A DNA stretch of 40,861 nucleotides from Acidobacteriaceae bacterium (GCA_903970395.1 CAJCIM010000012.1:1-40861), one strand, 5' to 3'. Shown: positions 1-7,737, counted from the stretch's first letter. Program-made: numbers and translations. Notes: generated by a model from the sequence alone, not told the origin.

Positions 1-159
1 ACCCTCCCACCAATCACTAAACTGATCCAAACTCGCTTCGCAGGACAACGGACGTATCCCTCCTGCTACCTTCTCCTACAAACAACCGCCCGCGAAAGTG
101 TCCCACTCGGTTCTACCTCAGTTCAAATGCGATTGCCCTGGGCGCGAGCGTACCGCCCC

Positions 160-323
160 TTGACACCCCAGTTACAATAAAAGTGAATCAGAAACCCGGC
201 CCAAGCCGGGTTTTGTCGTCTCACAGCTCTTTCTCAACTAGAACCGGAAACCTCGCCCGCAAATCGGGTTCCACCCCTAACCCCAATTTGCTCCGGACTT
301 TACCTCCAAAACCAAGGGAGGGT
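160..323 (+). ncRNA. Structured intergenic element, copy A (candidate small RNA)
   Basis: A non-coding block shared with a second copy at 31864-32030. Parts in order: TTGACA (160-165), exactly 7 nt, TACAAT (173-178); a perfect 9-bp hairpin (192-200 with 205-213, loop CCAA) running into TTTT; then a second hairpin in which GCAAAT plus GGG (259-268) pairs with CCCCAATTTGC (281-291) around a loop containing TTCCACC and CTAA; then a small CCTCC/GGAGG hairpin ending at GGGAGGGT (316-323). The + orientation is chosen because the T-run follows the first hairpin. The neighbouring coding gene is on the opposite strand, so copy A is not an obvious mRNA leader. Whether it is transcribed is inference. 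Bases 1-159 hold nothing else I recognise. Confidence 0.4.
192..213 (+). terminator. Intrinsic-terminator-like hairpin in element A
   Basis: Nine perfect base pairs (AAACCCGGC with GCCGGGTTT) around a CCAA loop, followed by T residues. It lies only about 15 nt after a -10-like TACAAT, so a transcript starting there would stop almost at once unless it is antiterminated. Confidence 0.5.
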
Positions 324-347
324 CTCCTCTACCGTCCGCTGGCAGCC

Positions 348-1229
348 CTATCTCAACTCCTTGATCGCCTTCTCCGCCGCTTTCTTCGTCTTCGGCACAG
401 GATCAAGCGTCAGCGTCTTCTTGTACTCCGCCAGCGCCTCATCCAGCTTGCCCAGCTTTCGAGCCGCATCCGCCAACGCAAGATGCGCATCTGGATCATC
501 GGCCTGCACCGTCACCGCATCCGACGCCCGCAGATACGCTCCACGAAAGTTGCTGTCGGCCATGTAAAATCCGGCAACGCTCAGGTCTTCTGCCTCGCGC
601 TCCGAAGGCGTCTGCTCCTTGGCCTTCGGAACCACCTTATGCGGCTTCTTGATCACGGTATCGTCATCCGCCAGCGGCCCCTTGGACTCAGGATCATCCG
701 GCGGCAGCCCATTGAACGCCCCACCTGAACTGCTTGAACTGGAAGAGGAACTCCCGCTGGAAGATTCACCTGAACTCCCCGCATCCTTCAACCCGCCTCC
801 ATTACCACTCGGAGCATCTGACGGCGCAACCGTACCATCTGGCGTCACCAATGGAGTCTTATCCTCGCCCGGGAACGGAAACGCCTTTGCCGGATCACTA
901 GCACCGGCCCCACTCTGCGGCGCGCCCTGAACCTGCCCGTTTCCCGACTGAGGCTGCTGCCGCTGATTCTGCGCCGCTGGCTGCTGGCTAGGCGTCTCGC
1001 CCGGGAAAGGAAACTGCTGCGCCGGGTTCGCGCCATCGGCCGCCGGGGTAGGCGTCCTCCGTGCAGGAGCCTGATCCAGCCCGCAGTTCGGCACAAACAC
1101 CTGCTTGCCGCTCGCATCCGGCAGATAGCAACCACCCTGCGACGACGGCTGCTGCGGAGTCTGCGCCCCGGCCACCGCCGCATACCCGAACACTACCGCC
1201 CAACGCACAGTTGTCCGCAAAAGCTCCAT
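348..1229 (-). CDS. Secreted TPR-containing protein, function unknown
   Basis: About 293 residues. An N-terminal hydrophobic segment (MELLRTTVRWAVVFGYAAVAG then AQ) looks like a Sec signal peptide, so the protein is probably exported. The middle is low complexity: Pro/Gln/Gly-rich stretches, two near-identical copies of a PFPGE motif, and a run of about nine serines. The C-terminal ~80 residues read as tetratricopeptide-type helices (DPDAHLALADAARKLGKLDE), which usually mediate protein-protein contact. The ATG at 1229 is preferred over an upstream extension because that extension is encoded by a simple repeat, and because a -10-like TCTAAT lies 6 nt before this ATG. It is divergent from the SET gene. 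No catalytic domain is visible. Confidence 0.75.
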   Translation of the reverse strand: MELLRTTVRWAVVFGYAAVAGAQTPQQPSSQGGCYLPDASGKQVFVPNCGLDQAPARRTPTPAADGANPAQQFPFPGETPSQQPAAQNQRQQPQSGNGQVQGAPQSGAGASDPAKAFPFPGEDKTPLVTPDGTVAPSDAPSGNGGGLKDAGSSGESSSGSSSSSSSSSGGAFNGLPPDDPESKGPLADDDTVIKKPHKVVPKAKEQTPSEREAEDLSVAGFYMADSNFRGAYLRASDAVTVQADDPDAHLALADAARKLGKLDEALAEYKKTLTLDPVPKTKKAAEKAIKELR

Positions 1230-1235
1230 ACCACT

Positions 1236-1241
1236 ATTAGA
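1236..1241 (-). promoter_or_regulatory. Candidate -10 element, leaderless start of the TPR gene
   Basis: TCTAAT on the minus strand (five of six bases of TATAAT) ends 6 nt before the ATG, and no Shine-Dalgarno sequence is present. The spacing would put the transcript start at or next to the start codon. No convincing -35 was found. Confidence 0.35.
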
Positions 1242-1251
1242 CGACAACCGC

Positions 1252-1376
1252 GCAAGAAGGAGTAGTGGGTAAAAAGGAGTAATGAGCAAGGAGTAGTGAG
1301 TGAAGAGTAGAAAACGTCTCACTAGACGAGCCGCCCTTCACTACTCCTTACTCGCTACTCCTTACTCACTGCCTCT
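1252..1376. repeat. Inverted array of short GGAGTAGTGAGT-like repeats
   Basis: On the left arm, degenerate units of the form AAGGAGTAGTGAGT repeat about every 13-17 nt (1257-1310). The right arm (1338-1373) carries the reverse complement, with units such as ACTACTCCTTACTC. The two arms could fold into a long imperfect hairpin between the divergent TPR and SET genes. Translated, the arms give the artefactual HYSLLxTPYSLL-type peptide. Confidence 0.6.
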
Positions 1377-1381
1377 CTTGC

Positions 1382-1387
1382 TATACT
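1382..1387 (+). promoter_or_regulatory. Candidate -10 element, leaderless start of the SET gene
   Basis: TATACT ends 7 nt before the ATG at 1395. There is no Shine-Dalgarno sequence in the gap (CCGGCCA), which suggests a leaderless mRNA. No clear -35 is visible. Confidence 0.4.
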
Positions 1388-1394
1388 CCGGCCA

Positions 1395-1868
1395 ATGCCT
1401 CGCACAAACGCCAGCTCTCCACGCCTTCTCGTCCGCTCCTCCGCCATCCACGCCGCCGGCTGCTACACCCTGGACGCTATACCCCGCGGCCGCCGCTTTC
1501 TCGAGTACGACGGCGCGCGCATCACTAAGTCCGCTGCCGACGAGCGCTACGCCGACCGTCCCGTCACCTACCTCTTCGGCTTCGGCGGCAAGGGCGACGT
1601 GATCGACGGCTTCGGCACCGCAATGTTCCTCAACCACTCCTGCTCCCCCAACTGCGAGACAGAGGAGCACAACGGCCGCGTATTTATTCGAGCCCTGCGC
1701 AACATCGCACCCGGCGAAGAGCTGCTCTACGAGTACAACCTCTACGACTCCGATGACGACACCGCCGACTGCTACTGCGGCGCCCCCCAGTGCCGCGGCA
1801 CCATGTTCTCCGAAGACGAAGTCAAACGCCAGGCCCGCAAAAAAGCCCGGAAGCCCGCAAAGGCCTAG
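1395..1868 (+). CDS. SET-domain protein (lysine methyltransferase-like)
   Basis: 157 residues. SET domains transfer methyl from S-adenosylmethionine to lysine side chains; they are best known from eukaryotic histone methyltransferases and also occur in some bacteria. Visible motifs: the pseudoknot motif NHSCSPNC (residues 80-87), GEELLYEY (107-114, corresponding to the GEELTYDY motif with its catalytic Tyr), and a compact post-SET Cys cluster CYCGAPQC (126-133) which, with an upstream Cys, could bind zinc. The length fits a minimal SET plus post-SET protein. The substrate is unknown. The basic C-terminus (RQARKKARKPAKA) could aid binding to acidic partners; that is inference. The stop codon overlaps that of the convergent downstream gene within a single CTAG. 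Confidence 0.85.
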   Translation: MPRTNASSPRLLVRSSAIHAAGCYTLDAIPRGRRFLEYDGARITKSAADERYADRPVTYLFGFGGKGDVIDGFGTAMFLNHSCSPNCETEEHNGRVFIRALRNIAPGEELLYEYNLYDSDDDTADCYCGAPQCRGTMFSEDEVKRQARKKARKPAKA

Positions 1869-3283
1869 CTCCTTACTTGGCCCAGACGCTTCATCGGAAG
1901 CCCGTTTCGCGTCTTTTGGAAGTAGCAAATCTCCACCAGCGTCGGCCAGAGCTCAATGGATGCGCGGATGACAGAGACAGCGTCGTCCACGATACGAAGC
2001 AGGTTGTGCTGGAAGAAGTCAGGCTCGAATCCGTAAAAGGCCTTCTCCAGATTTGCAGCGAAGAGCCGTAACGCATCGACTCGTTCCTGGTTCTTCGCCT
2101 TTTCAGCCGAAAGCACCGCGCGACGATGGAGGTTCGTGATCTTCGCCAGGATCTCCTCACCGTCCTGCGCCGTCACCTCGCCCGTGTACTCGAACGAGAT
2201 GCCCAGCTCATCGACATTGGTCAACGACGCTTTGATCTTCCGCTTCAGAAGGTTGGCGATCTCCTCGTTCAGTATCTCGGACGCAGGAGGGTTGCGCATG
2301 TAGTTGCTCTTGGTGTGATGCTGGGCCGCATCCACATGGGCAGCAACAATGCCCTCCTGCTGAATCCATAGCCGATAGATATAATCCTCAAAGCGGAGCC
2401 GCGTGGGGAAAAACGGCGGCAATCCAAACGTGTTGTCATAGCCTGCCACACCACAGTCCATACGCCAGTTCACGTTCGTCACCGCAGGCCTGAAGTTCAC
2501 CAGCACGTAAAGGTCATTCAACTCCTCCGGGCTCAGCTGTCCCTCATCACTCAGAAACATATCTACGAAGTCGATTGCATCGATATCGTTTGTTCCGGAT
2601 CGAAACGTCTGCGCCATCTTCACGATCGCGTTCTCCGACACCGCGCCACGATGCAAGATCATCGTATTGTCTTCCGTCAGTCCCTTCGTCGAGTTGGTCT
2701 CCAAGTCCATCGCATTGTCCAGCAGGAATTCGCCGCGCTCGTAGTTCTCAGGAATCTCGGCCACCGGCTTTCCCAGCACATCCTGAAAGGCAGACAGTAT
2801 GTCGAATGACTTCCGTGCATATCCGTTCTTACCGACCTTGTGAAGGCGCCCACGGCTGATCTCGTCGTCTTCCAACGACTCAGGACTGTCCTCCATCAGC
2901 GAGTAGGGACGCATATCGTCATCGGAGCTGACCATCAGCCCACCTAACGTGTACATCAATGTGTAGTTTCGATTGCCCCCGTAGCTGGGCCGAAAGAGGT
3001 TCTTTACCAGTGGCTCCAGTCGCTTGTTCCGAAGCCTTGAGTTCACATAGGTAATGAACTCCTCTTTTTCGCGCGGGCCCACATAATAGAGCTCCGAGCG
3101 AGTCTTCAGCGCTTCCAACTCGCTGAAATACTTCTCTACATTCGTGGGCGTCGAATCGTCGAACACGATCATCTCCGGAGAGTGCCCATTTCTCCAAAAA
3201 TGATCGTCATAGGCATGAATTGTTTGGCTCACATCGCGTAAACGATGCGTCGGAACGACAAAGTAAGTCTCAGGTGCATTCAT
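1865..3283 (-). CDS. Putative GT-A-type glycosyltransferase-like protein
   Basis: About 472 residues, apparently cytosolic, with no signal peptide or membrane segment. The N-terminus (TYFVVPTHRLRDVSQTI) resembles the first Rossmann-like strand and helix of GT-A glycosyltransferases. A VSSDDDMRPY stretch (residues 119-127) has the form of the metal- and nucleotide-sugar-binding DxD motif. The C-terminal half (from about residue 330) is helical and Lys/Glu-rich. I do not recognise a specific family, donor or acceptor. The ATG at 3283 is preferred over an in-frame GTG at 3331 because the conserved-looking sequence starts there. It overlaps the convergent SET gene by 4 nt. Confidence 0.7.
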   Translation of the reverse strand: MNAPETYFVVPTHRLRDVSQTIHAYDDHFWRNGHSPEMIVFDDSTPTNVEKYFSELEALKTRSELYYVGPREKEEFITYVNSRLRNKRLEPLVKNLFRPSYGGNRNYTLMYTLGGLMVSSDDDMRPYSLMEDSPESLEDDEISRGRLHKVGKNGYARKSFDILSAFQDVLGKPVAEIPENYERGEFLLDNAMDLETNSTKGLTEDNTMILHRGAVSENAIVKMAQTFRSGTNDIDAIDFVDMFLSDEGQLSPEELNDLYVLVNFRPAVTNVNWRMDCGVAGYDNTFGLPPFFPTRLRFEDYIYRLWIQQEGIVAAHVDAAQHHTKSNYMRNPPASEILNEEIANLLKRKIKASLTNVDELGISFEYTGEVTAQDGEEILAKITNLHRRAVLSAEKAKNQERVDALRLFAANLEKAFYGFEPDFFQHNLLRIVDDAVSVIRASIELWPTLVEICYFQKTRNGLPMKRLGQVRS

Positions 3284-3463
3284 ACGGTTCAGAACATCCT
3301 TCGATGTCTTCGTCGAACGCGCGCCGGCCACCTGCTAACAAGCAGGAACCGGTCGAGGGAATGGGGTTCGATACGAGCCATCACATGAAAGCGTAGGACA
3401 CACCGCGATAAGAAAACCGTAAGCTTTCCATCAGAAAAGCTATAGAAGTACACTGGATATGCC

Positions 3464-3682
3464 ATGGCATTCCCAATTAAAATCTGCACCCTCTGCAAAG
3501 AAGAGTTCGAACTCAAACCCGATAAGCCCGGCTACGCCAACCGCTGCCCCGAATGTAGCGCGCCCGAAGCCGGTTCCACCTCTGCCGATCTCACCGAAAT
3601 CCTCGACGCCAAATCCAAGCGTGAAGCCAACGAGGCACGCCGCGAAGCAATGCGCAACATGCTCTATAAAAAAGACAGCTAG
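3464..3682 (+). CDS. Small zinc-ribbon protein, function unknown
   Basis: 72 residues with two CxxC knuckles, CTLC (residues 8-11) and CPEC (28-31), separated by 16 residues. This is the arrangement of a single zinc ribbon. The C-terminal half (from about residue 40) is a charged helix rich in Lys, Arg, Glu and Ala. No strong Shine-Dalgarno sequence is present. Coding is supported by the codon pattern and by the conserved-type zinc ribbon. Possible roles are nucleic-acid or protein binding; nothing in the neighbourhood narrows this. Confidence 0.65.
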   Translation: MAFPIKICTLCKEEFELKPDKPGYANRCPECSAPEAGSTSADLTEILDAKSKREANEARREAMRNMLYKKDS

Positions 3683-3694
3683 ACTTGTGAGTTT

Positions 3695-3720
3695 GTCATT
3701 CTGAGCGGAGCGAAGAATCT
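3695..3720. repeat. Interspersed repeat, GTCATTCTGAGCG-type
   Basis: A copy of the widespread bacterial intergenic repeat with the core GTCATTCTGAGCGGAGCG, placed between the ends of two convergent genes. It is imperfectly palindromic. Confidence 0.55.
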
Positions 3721-3737
3721 GCTTCCTCTGCTCCTGG

Positions 3738-4307
3738 CTAGCTCCGCTTCCACGCCGTCACCAGCGCCCCACCTGCACCCGTCACCGGATCGCTCGCTGG
3801 GAACTGCACAGTCTTCATCCGCTCCACCATCGCCGCATCCGGGGCCGTGCGGCAGATGTCCCAGTGTTCGCCCTCCGGATACGCTCCCACCACCAGAAAA
3901 TCCTCACTCGCATCCAGCCGGCAGTGCCCTGTGCCGCAAGGCAGCACAGCCACATCGCCCGTCCGCACCGTCACAGCGTGGCCACCTTCACCACCCAACA
4001 TGATCTTTCCCCACCCGCCCGCAAAGCCCAGCACCTCATGCGCAGTCGAGTGGTAATGATGGAAGTCGTATACACCATTCCGCCACTGCGGCGGCCAACC
4101 GTGGCGCTCAAACGCGATCTCCATCGCAGTTGCCACGTCGCCTGTCGCAGCAAACACATCCCGGTACAGCAAGACCGGCAATGCCTCATTGTTCGGCATC
4201 CAGCCATTACGCTTCAGATGTAGCATCTCGGGCTTCACTTCGGCAGCAAACATCTTCCGAGCTCCCATCCCGGCCGCCAGCAACACTCCAAACTTGCGCC
4301 TGTCCAT
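3738..4307 (-). CDS. Cupin-fold protein with Tat-like leader (YjlB-like)
   Basis: 189 residues. The N-terminus MDRRKFGVLLAAG has the twin-arginine pattern followed by a hydrophobic stretch, so export by Tat is plausible. The core (YDFHHYHSTAHEVLGFAGGWG, then LGGEGG and TGDVAVLPCGTGH) matches the two cupin motifs with metal-ligand histidines and a glutamate, closest to the YjlB-like cupins of unknown substrate. The ATG at 4307 is favoured because GGGAGG lies 8 nt upstream. It probably binds a divalent metal; no enzymatic reaction can be assigned. Confidence 0.8.
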   Translation of the reverse strand: MDRRKFGVLLAAGMGARKMFAAEVKPEMLHLKRNGWMPNNEALPVLLYRDVFAATGDVATAMEIAFERHGWPPQWRNGVYDFHHYHSTAHEVLGFAGGWGKIMLGGEGGHAVTVRTGDVAVLPCGTGHCRLDASEDFLVVGAYPEGEHWDICRTAPDAAMVERMKTVQFPASDPVTGAGGALVTAWKRS

Positions 4308-4349
4308 TGCCGTGCCTCCCTTGGACAATTAGACGCTAAAAAACGAAGA

Positions 4350-4375
4350 CCCAACTCGATAGTTCTCGAATTGGG
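4350..4375 (-). terminator. Intrinsic terminator of the His-rich peptide gene
   Basis: Read on the minus strand, a 10-bp stem with one G-U pair (CCCAATTCGA with TCGAGTTGGG, 6-nt loop) is followed, after a few bases, by TTTTTT. It lies between the small secreted-peptide gene and the cupin gene and should end the former. Confidence 0.55.
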
Positions 4376-4408
4376 CTTAGTCCCGCAGGTCACGCCTACG
4401 GTCGAATG

Positions 4409-4552
4409 TTAGCGGCAATGACGGTGGTGATGGCTGTACCAGCAGTGCCTATGACCCTGATGTCCAACCCTGACCACCACTTGTGCACTCGCTGCAGGTA
4501 CCAGCGGCGCGAAGAACAACAGTGCGAGTAACCCGAGCATATATTTCTTCAT
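4409..4552 (-). CDS. Small secreted His-rich peptide
   Basis: 47 codons. The N-terminus MKKYMLGLLALLFFAPLV then PAASAQ is a textbook Sec signal peptide with an AxA-like cleavage site. The predicted mature part is only about 23 residues and carries seven histidines and two cysteines (GHQGHRHCWYSHHHRHCR), so metal binding is plausible. An extension upstream of the ATG at 4552 lacks a good start. It is followed by its own terminator. I do not recognise a family. Confidence 0.5.
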   Translation of the reverse strand: MKKYMLGLLALLFFAPLVPAASAQVVVRVGHQGHRHCWYSHHHRHCR

Positions 4553-4662
4553 AGCTTTCTGATGCCAACGATCCCGCTGGAGTTGTGATTCGCGCGCGGA
4601 ATGGCCGTATCGCTTACGATAAAGGCACACCAAGGCATCGCCAGTTCAAACATAGAGTCAAA

Positions 4663-5604
4663 ATGTTGAAACGGTCGATCATTGCAGCCCTTCTACTCTC
4701 TGGTACTCTCGCCGCCTTCACTGCGCGTCGAACGCTGCCCGTCCACGGCGCCTCTACCTTACCCACACCCTCCTGTAACCGCGCCACTGCCGCCAGTTTC
4801 CTCGACCGGCGCGAGTTCTGATGGCAAGCATGGCCACGCGCACAGAAGGGCCACGGTACCGTCTGCATCTCTTGCCACACCAACGTCCCGTACGCAATGA
4901 TCCAACCCCTCGTTACTCCGCGACCTCCACACCACGGCGCTCCCGCCAGCTGAGCAAACCATGTTCGCCAGCGTCGTAAAACGCGTCTCAAACTGGGACA
5001 AGATGGAGCCCTTCTACTCCGACGCGAAGAACGGCGCAGGCAAGACAGTGGAGGCACACAACACCGAAGCTGCCCTCAACGTCATCACTCTCGCCAGCTT
5101 CGACACCCATCTCGGCCATCTGCGCCCAATCACAGTCACAGCCTTCAACCACGCCTGGGCACTGCAGAAGACCACCGGCGATCTCGCCGGCTCCTGGAAG
5201 TGCAGAACTTCCACCTCGGCACCTGGGAGGGCGACTAGTCTGGCGACCAAAACACCGCTTTGCTCACCTTGGCCGTCTACGAGGCTCCCGGCCGTTACGC
5301 CCAACGCTCCAACGTCCAGCCTCATCTCGTCTCCATGCGCGCCTACCTCCGCGCACACTACGCCACGCAACCACTGCTCAACCAGCTCTACATTCTCGGG
5401 ACCTCGCAGTGCGACACCACGCTACTCACAAACGCCGAGCGCAAAGCCCTTCTCGCAACACTTCAGCAGAATCAGCAAGCCGACGGCGGTTGGAACACCT
5501 TCGCCCTTAACCACCACAGGCAAGTCGACGACTCCCCAGCGCCCACCGCCAGCGACGGCTACGCTAGCGCCAGCGCCGTCCTCGCACTCGATAAAACAAG
5601 GTAG
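4663..5604 (+). pseudogene. Decayed gene of a secreted CxxCH/terpenoid-cyclase-fold repeat protein
   Basis: Pieces in different frames reassemble one ancestral protein. Frame 1: signal peptide MLKRSIIAALLLSGTLAAFTA and FLDRREF, then a TGA (4819-4821) where the family seems to have Trp, then WQAWPRAQKGHGTVCISCH with a c-type haem-like CxxCH. A frameshift near 4915-4925 leads into RVSNWDKMEPFYSDAKNGAG. A second frameshift near 5195-5203 is followed by an in-frame TAG (5236-5238), then YLRAHYATQPLLNQLYILG and QQNQQADGGW, a prenyltransferase/squalene-oxidase-type repeat. The C-terminal repeat is also cut off at 5604. At least four lesions make a functional product unlikely. The family is one I know from acidobacteria; its role is unknown to me. 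Confidence 0.8.
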
Positions 5605-5670
5605 CAAACGCAAAAGGGCCGCGCAAAGTAGCTCTCACCGGCCATTCACCTCCTCCACACCCAGCGGCGA

Positions 5671-5676
5671 TACAAT
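5671..5676 (+). promoter_or_regulatory. Candidate -10 element, leaderless start of dnaX
   Basis: TACAAT ends 8 nt before the dnaX ATG, with no Shine-Dalgarno sequence between. Transcription would begin at or next to the start codon. The -35 region is not recognisable. Confidence 0.35.
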
Positions 5677-5684
5677 CGAACTCG

Positions 5685-7700
5685 ATGGCCGCCTACCAAG
5701 TCCTAGCCCGTAAATACCGCCCACTCAGCTTCTCGGACGTCATCGGGCAGGACCACGTCACCCGCACCCTCATCAACGCGCTCGGCCAGGGCCGCATCGC
5801 GCACGGCTACATCTTCTCCGGCCACCGCGGCATCGGCAAAACCACCATCGCCCGCATCCTCGCCTCGGCGCTCAACTGCCGCAACATCATCGGCTCGACC
5901 GAACGCCCCACGCCCGAGCCATGTAACCAGTGCGAGTCTTGCCTCGAGATTCGCCAGGGCAACGCCGTAGACGTCATCGAGATCGACGCCGCCACCAACC
6001 GCGGCATCGATGAAATCCGCGAACTCCGCGACGCGGCCCGCTATCGCCCCTCGCGCGATAAATACAAGATCTACATCCTCGACGAGGCGCACCAGATCAC
6101 TGACGCCGCCTTCAACGCCCTGCTCAAAACCCTCGAAGAGCCACCCGACCATATCGTCTTCATGATGGCCACCACGCAGCCCGAGGACATCCCGCAGACC
6201 ATCCGCTCGCGCTGCCAGCACTTCAGCTTCCATGCCGTCAAACTGGACGACATCGTCGGCCAGCTCCGCACCATCGCCACCGCCGAGCACATCCTCGCCG
6301 ACGACACGACGCTCTCGCTCCTCGCCGAAGCCGGCGACGGATCCATGCGCGACGCCCTCTCCATCATGGATCAGGCTATCGCCAGCGCACCCGTAGTCGA
6401 CGGTCAGCCCGCACTCGCCGCCGATCAGGTCCGCGAGCTCATGGGCACGGTCTCCAACGTCATCTACGAGCAGATCCTAGAGGCTGTCCACGCCAACAAC
6501 TCCGCCGACGTGCTCACCATCATCGGCCGCCTGCTCGACGCCGGCAACGGAGCGCCGCAACTGGCCCGCCAGTTCGTCCGCTACCTCCGCAACTGCGTCG
6601 TCGCAAAGATCACCGGCTTCATACCCGGCGCGGACGCCACCGGAGTTACCGCAGACCTGCTGCAGATCTCCGCTGAAGAACGCCAGCGCGCCGCCCGCTC
6701 AGCAACACTTTTTACCGAAGAAGAGCTCTCGCGCTTTCTCAGCATCATGCTCCGCACCTTTGACGAGCTCGGCTATAGACAAGAACAGCGCTTCCACTTC
6801 GAGCTCGGCCTTCTCAAGCTCGTCCATGTACAGCGCCTCGTCCCCATCGAAGAGCTCCTCTCGCAGCTCGGCGCCAAACCCACCAACACGCCGTCGACGA
6901 AGCCCTCATCCATCAGCGCTCCCCGTGAGCCTGTCGCAAACTCTCCATTCGTCACATCGTCAGCAAGAGCGACCACTACCGAATCCCCCTTCGCCAGCGA
7001 CGCCTCACGCAAAACACCTGTAGCCTCGAGTCTGGGTAACCCAGGTCTCGCTTCTGAGACCTGGGATAGAACCAGCACTACCGGCTCTCTGGCTCTCGCA
7101 CCCGAGCCCATCGCACCTGCACCAAGCACCCGCCCGCAGCTCGTCGTCCCCCCAGTCGCTGTCGCGGAACCTATCGTCATCGTCGCCGACCCCATCATCA
7201 CAGAACCCTCCATCGTCAACCCTCCCGCCGAAACTTTGTCATCTCGACCGGAGTCTGTCCCTTCTGCGGACATAGCAGAGAAACCTGCAGTTAGTTCTGC
7301 CAACACTCTCGACCTCACCGAACTCCAGCACACGCTCTCCTCTGCGCTGGCAGCCGTCAAAGGCCAAACCTCCGCCTCCGAGCAGATCGAAGACGCCACG
7401 CTCACCCTCAACGACAACACCCTAGAGATCCAGACGACCCTCTCGAAGACTATGCTTCCAGTCGTAATCAATGCGGAAGCCGAACGCATCCTCAAAACCA
7501 CGCTGCGCTCTACCACCTTCGCACACCTCACGCTGAAGCTCATCCCCGGCGCACCAGCGGTCTCCGGTAAACCCAAGTCTCCACGTGCTGCCGCCTCTGG
7601 CTCCGCCGCTGACCTCGCGCAGAAACACCCCATCGTCCAGCAGGCCATACAACTCTTCTCCGCAGAGATCAGCAACATCATCGACCTCCGCGAAAAATAG
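5685..7700 (+). CDS. dnaX: DNA polymerase III subunit gamma/tau
   Basis: 671 residues. This is the clamp-loader ATPase of the replisome: it loads the beta sliding clamp, and its tau form couples polymerases to the helicase. Visible: Walker A GHRGIGKT (residues 46-53), four zinc cysteines (65, 80, 83, 86), Walker B ILDEAH (131-136), and the SRC arginine-finger motif (175-177). Helical domains follow to about residue 390, then a long Pro/Ser/Thr/Val-rich linker and a C-terminal tau domain. The linker contains two palindromic-repeat-derived stretches (7040-7065 and 7235-7288). recR starts 37 nt downstream; the ybaB gene often found between the two is absent. The first ATG fits the family N-terminus. 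Confidence 0.97.
   Translation: MAAYQVLARKYRPLSFSDVIGQDHVTRTLINALGQGRIAHGYIFSGHRGIGKTTIARILASALNCRNIIGSTERPTPEPCNQCESCLEIRQGNAVDVIEIDAATNRGIDEIRELRDAARYRPSRDKYKIYILDEAHQITDAAFNALLKTLEEPPDHIVFMMATTQPEDIPQTIRSRCQHFSFHAVKLDDIVGQLRTIATAEHILADDTTLSLLAEAGDGSMRDALSIMDQAIASAPVVDGQPALAADQVRELMGTVSNVIYEQILEAVHANNSADVLTIIGRLLDAGNGAPQLARQFVRYLRNCVVAKITGFIPGADATGVTADLLQISAEERQRAARSATLFTEEELSRFLSIMLRTFDELGYRQEQRFHFELGLLKLVHVQRLVPIEELLSQLGAKPTNTPSTKPSSISAPREPVANSPFVTSSARATTTESPFASDASRKTPVASSLGNPGLASETWDRTSTTGSLALAPEPIAPAPSTRPQLVVPPVAVAEPIVIVADPIITEPSIVNPPAETLSSRPESVPSADIAEKPAVSSANTLDLTELQHTLSSALAAVKGQTSASEQIEDATLTLNDNTLEIQTTLSKTMLPVVINAEAERILKTTLRSTTFAHLTLKLIPGAPAVSGKPKSPRAAASGSAADLAQKHPIVQQAIQLFSAEISNIIDLREK
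7040..7065. repeat. Palindromic repeat inside dnaX (GCTTCT-loop type)
   Basis: A perfect 10-bp inverted repeat (CCCAGGTCTC with GAGACCTGGG) around a GCTTCT loop, in frame in the tau linker. The same core, GTCTCGCTTCTGA, recurs at 37724-37736. Confidence 0.75.
7235..7288. repeat. Second repeat-like stretch inside dnaX
   Basis: TTTGTCATCTCGACCGGAGT and a downstream AGAGAAACC match the layout of the intergenic repeat at 14832-14890 (GTGTCATCTCGACCGAAG, later GGAGAGACC). Here the stretch is translated as part of the disordered linker. Confidence 0.5.
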
Positions 7701-7737
7701 TCTTTTCGTCTACCACTACTCTCTACGCTCTGTCTCT

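Noticed and set aside
183-728. 181-codon Arg-rich frame on the + strand
   Set aside because: Antisense to the TPR gene and running through the terminator hairpin of element A; Arg/Leu-rich composition typical of shadow frames in GC-rich DNA.
3284-3331. GTG-initiated extension of the GT-A-like gene
   Set aside because: The extra 16 residues (MAGARSTKTSKDVLNR) are not conserved-looking, and the ATG at 3283 starts directly before the first predicted strand.
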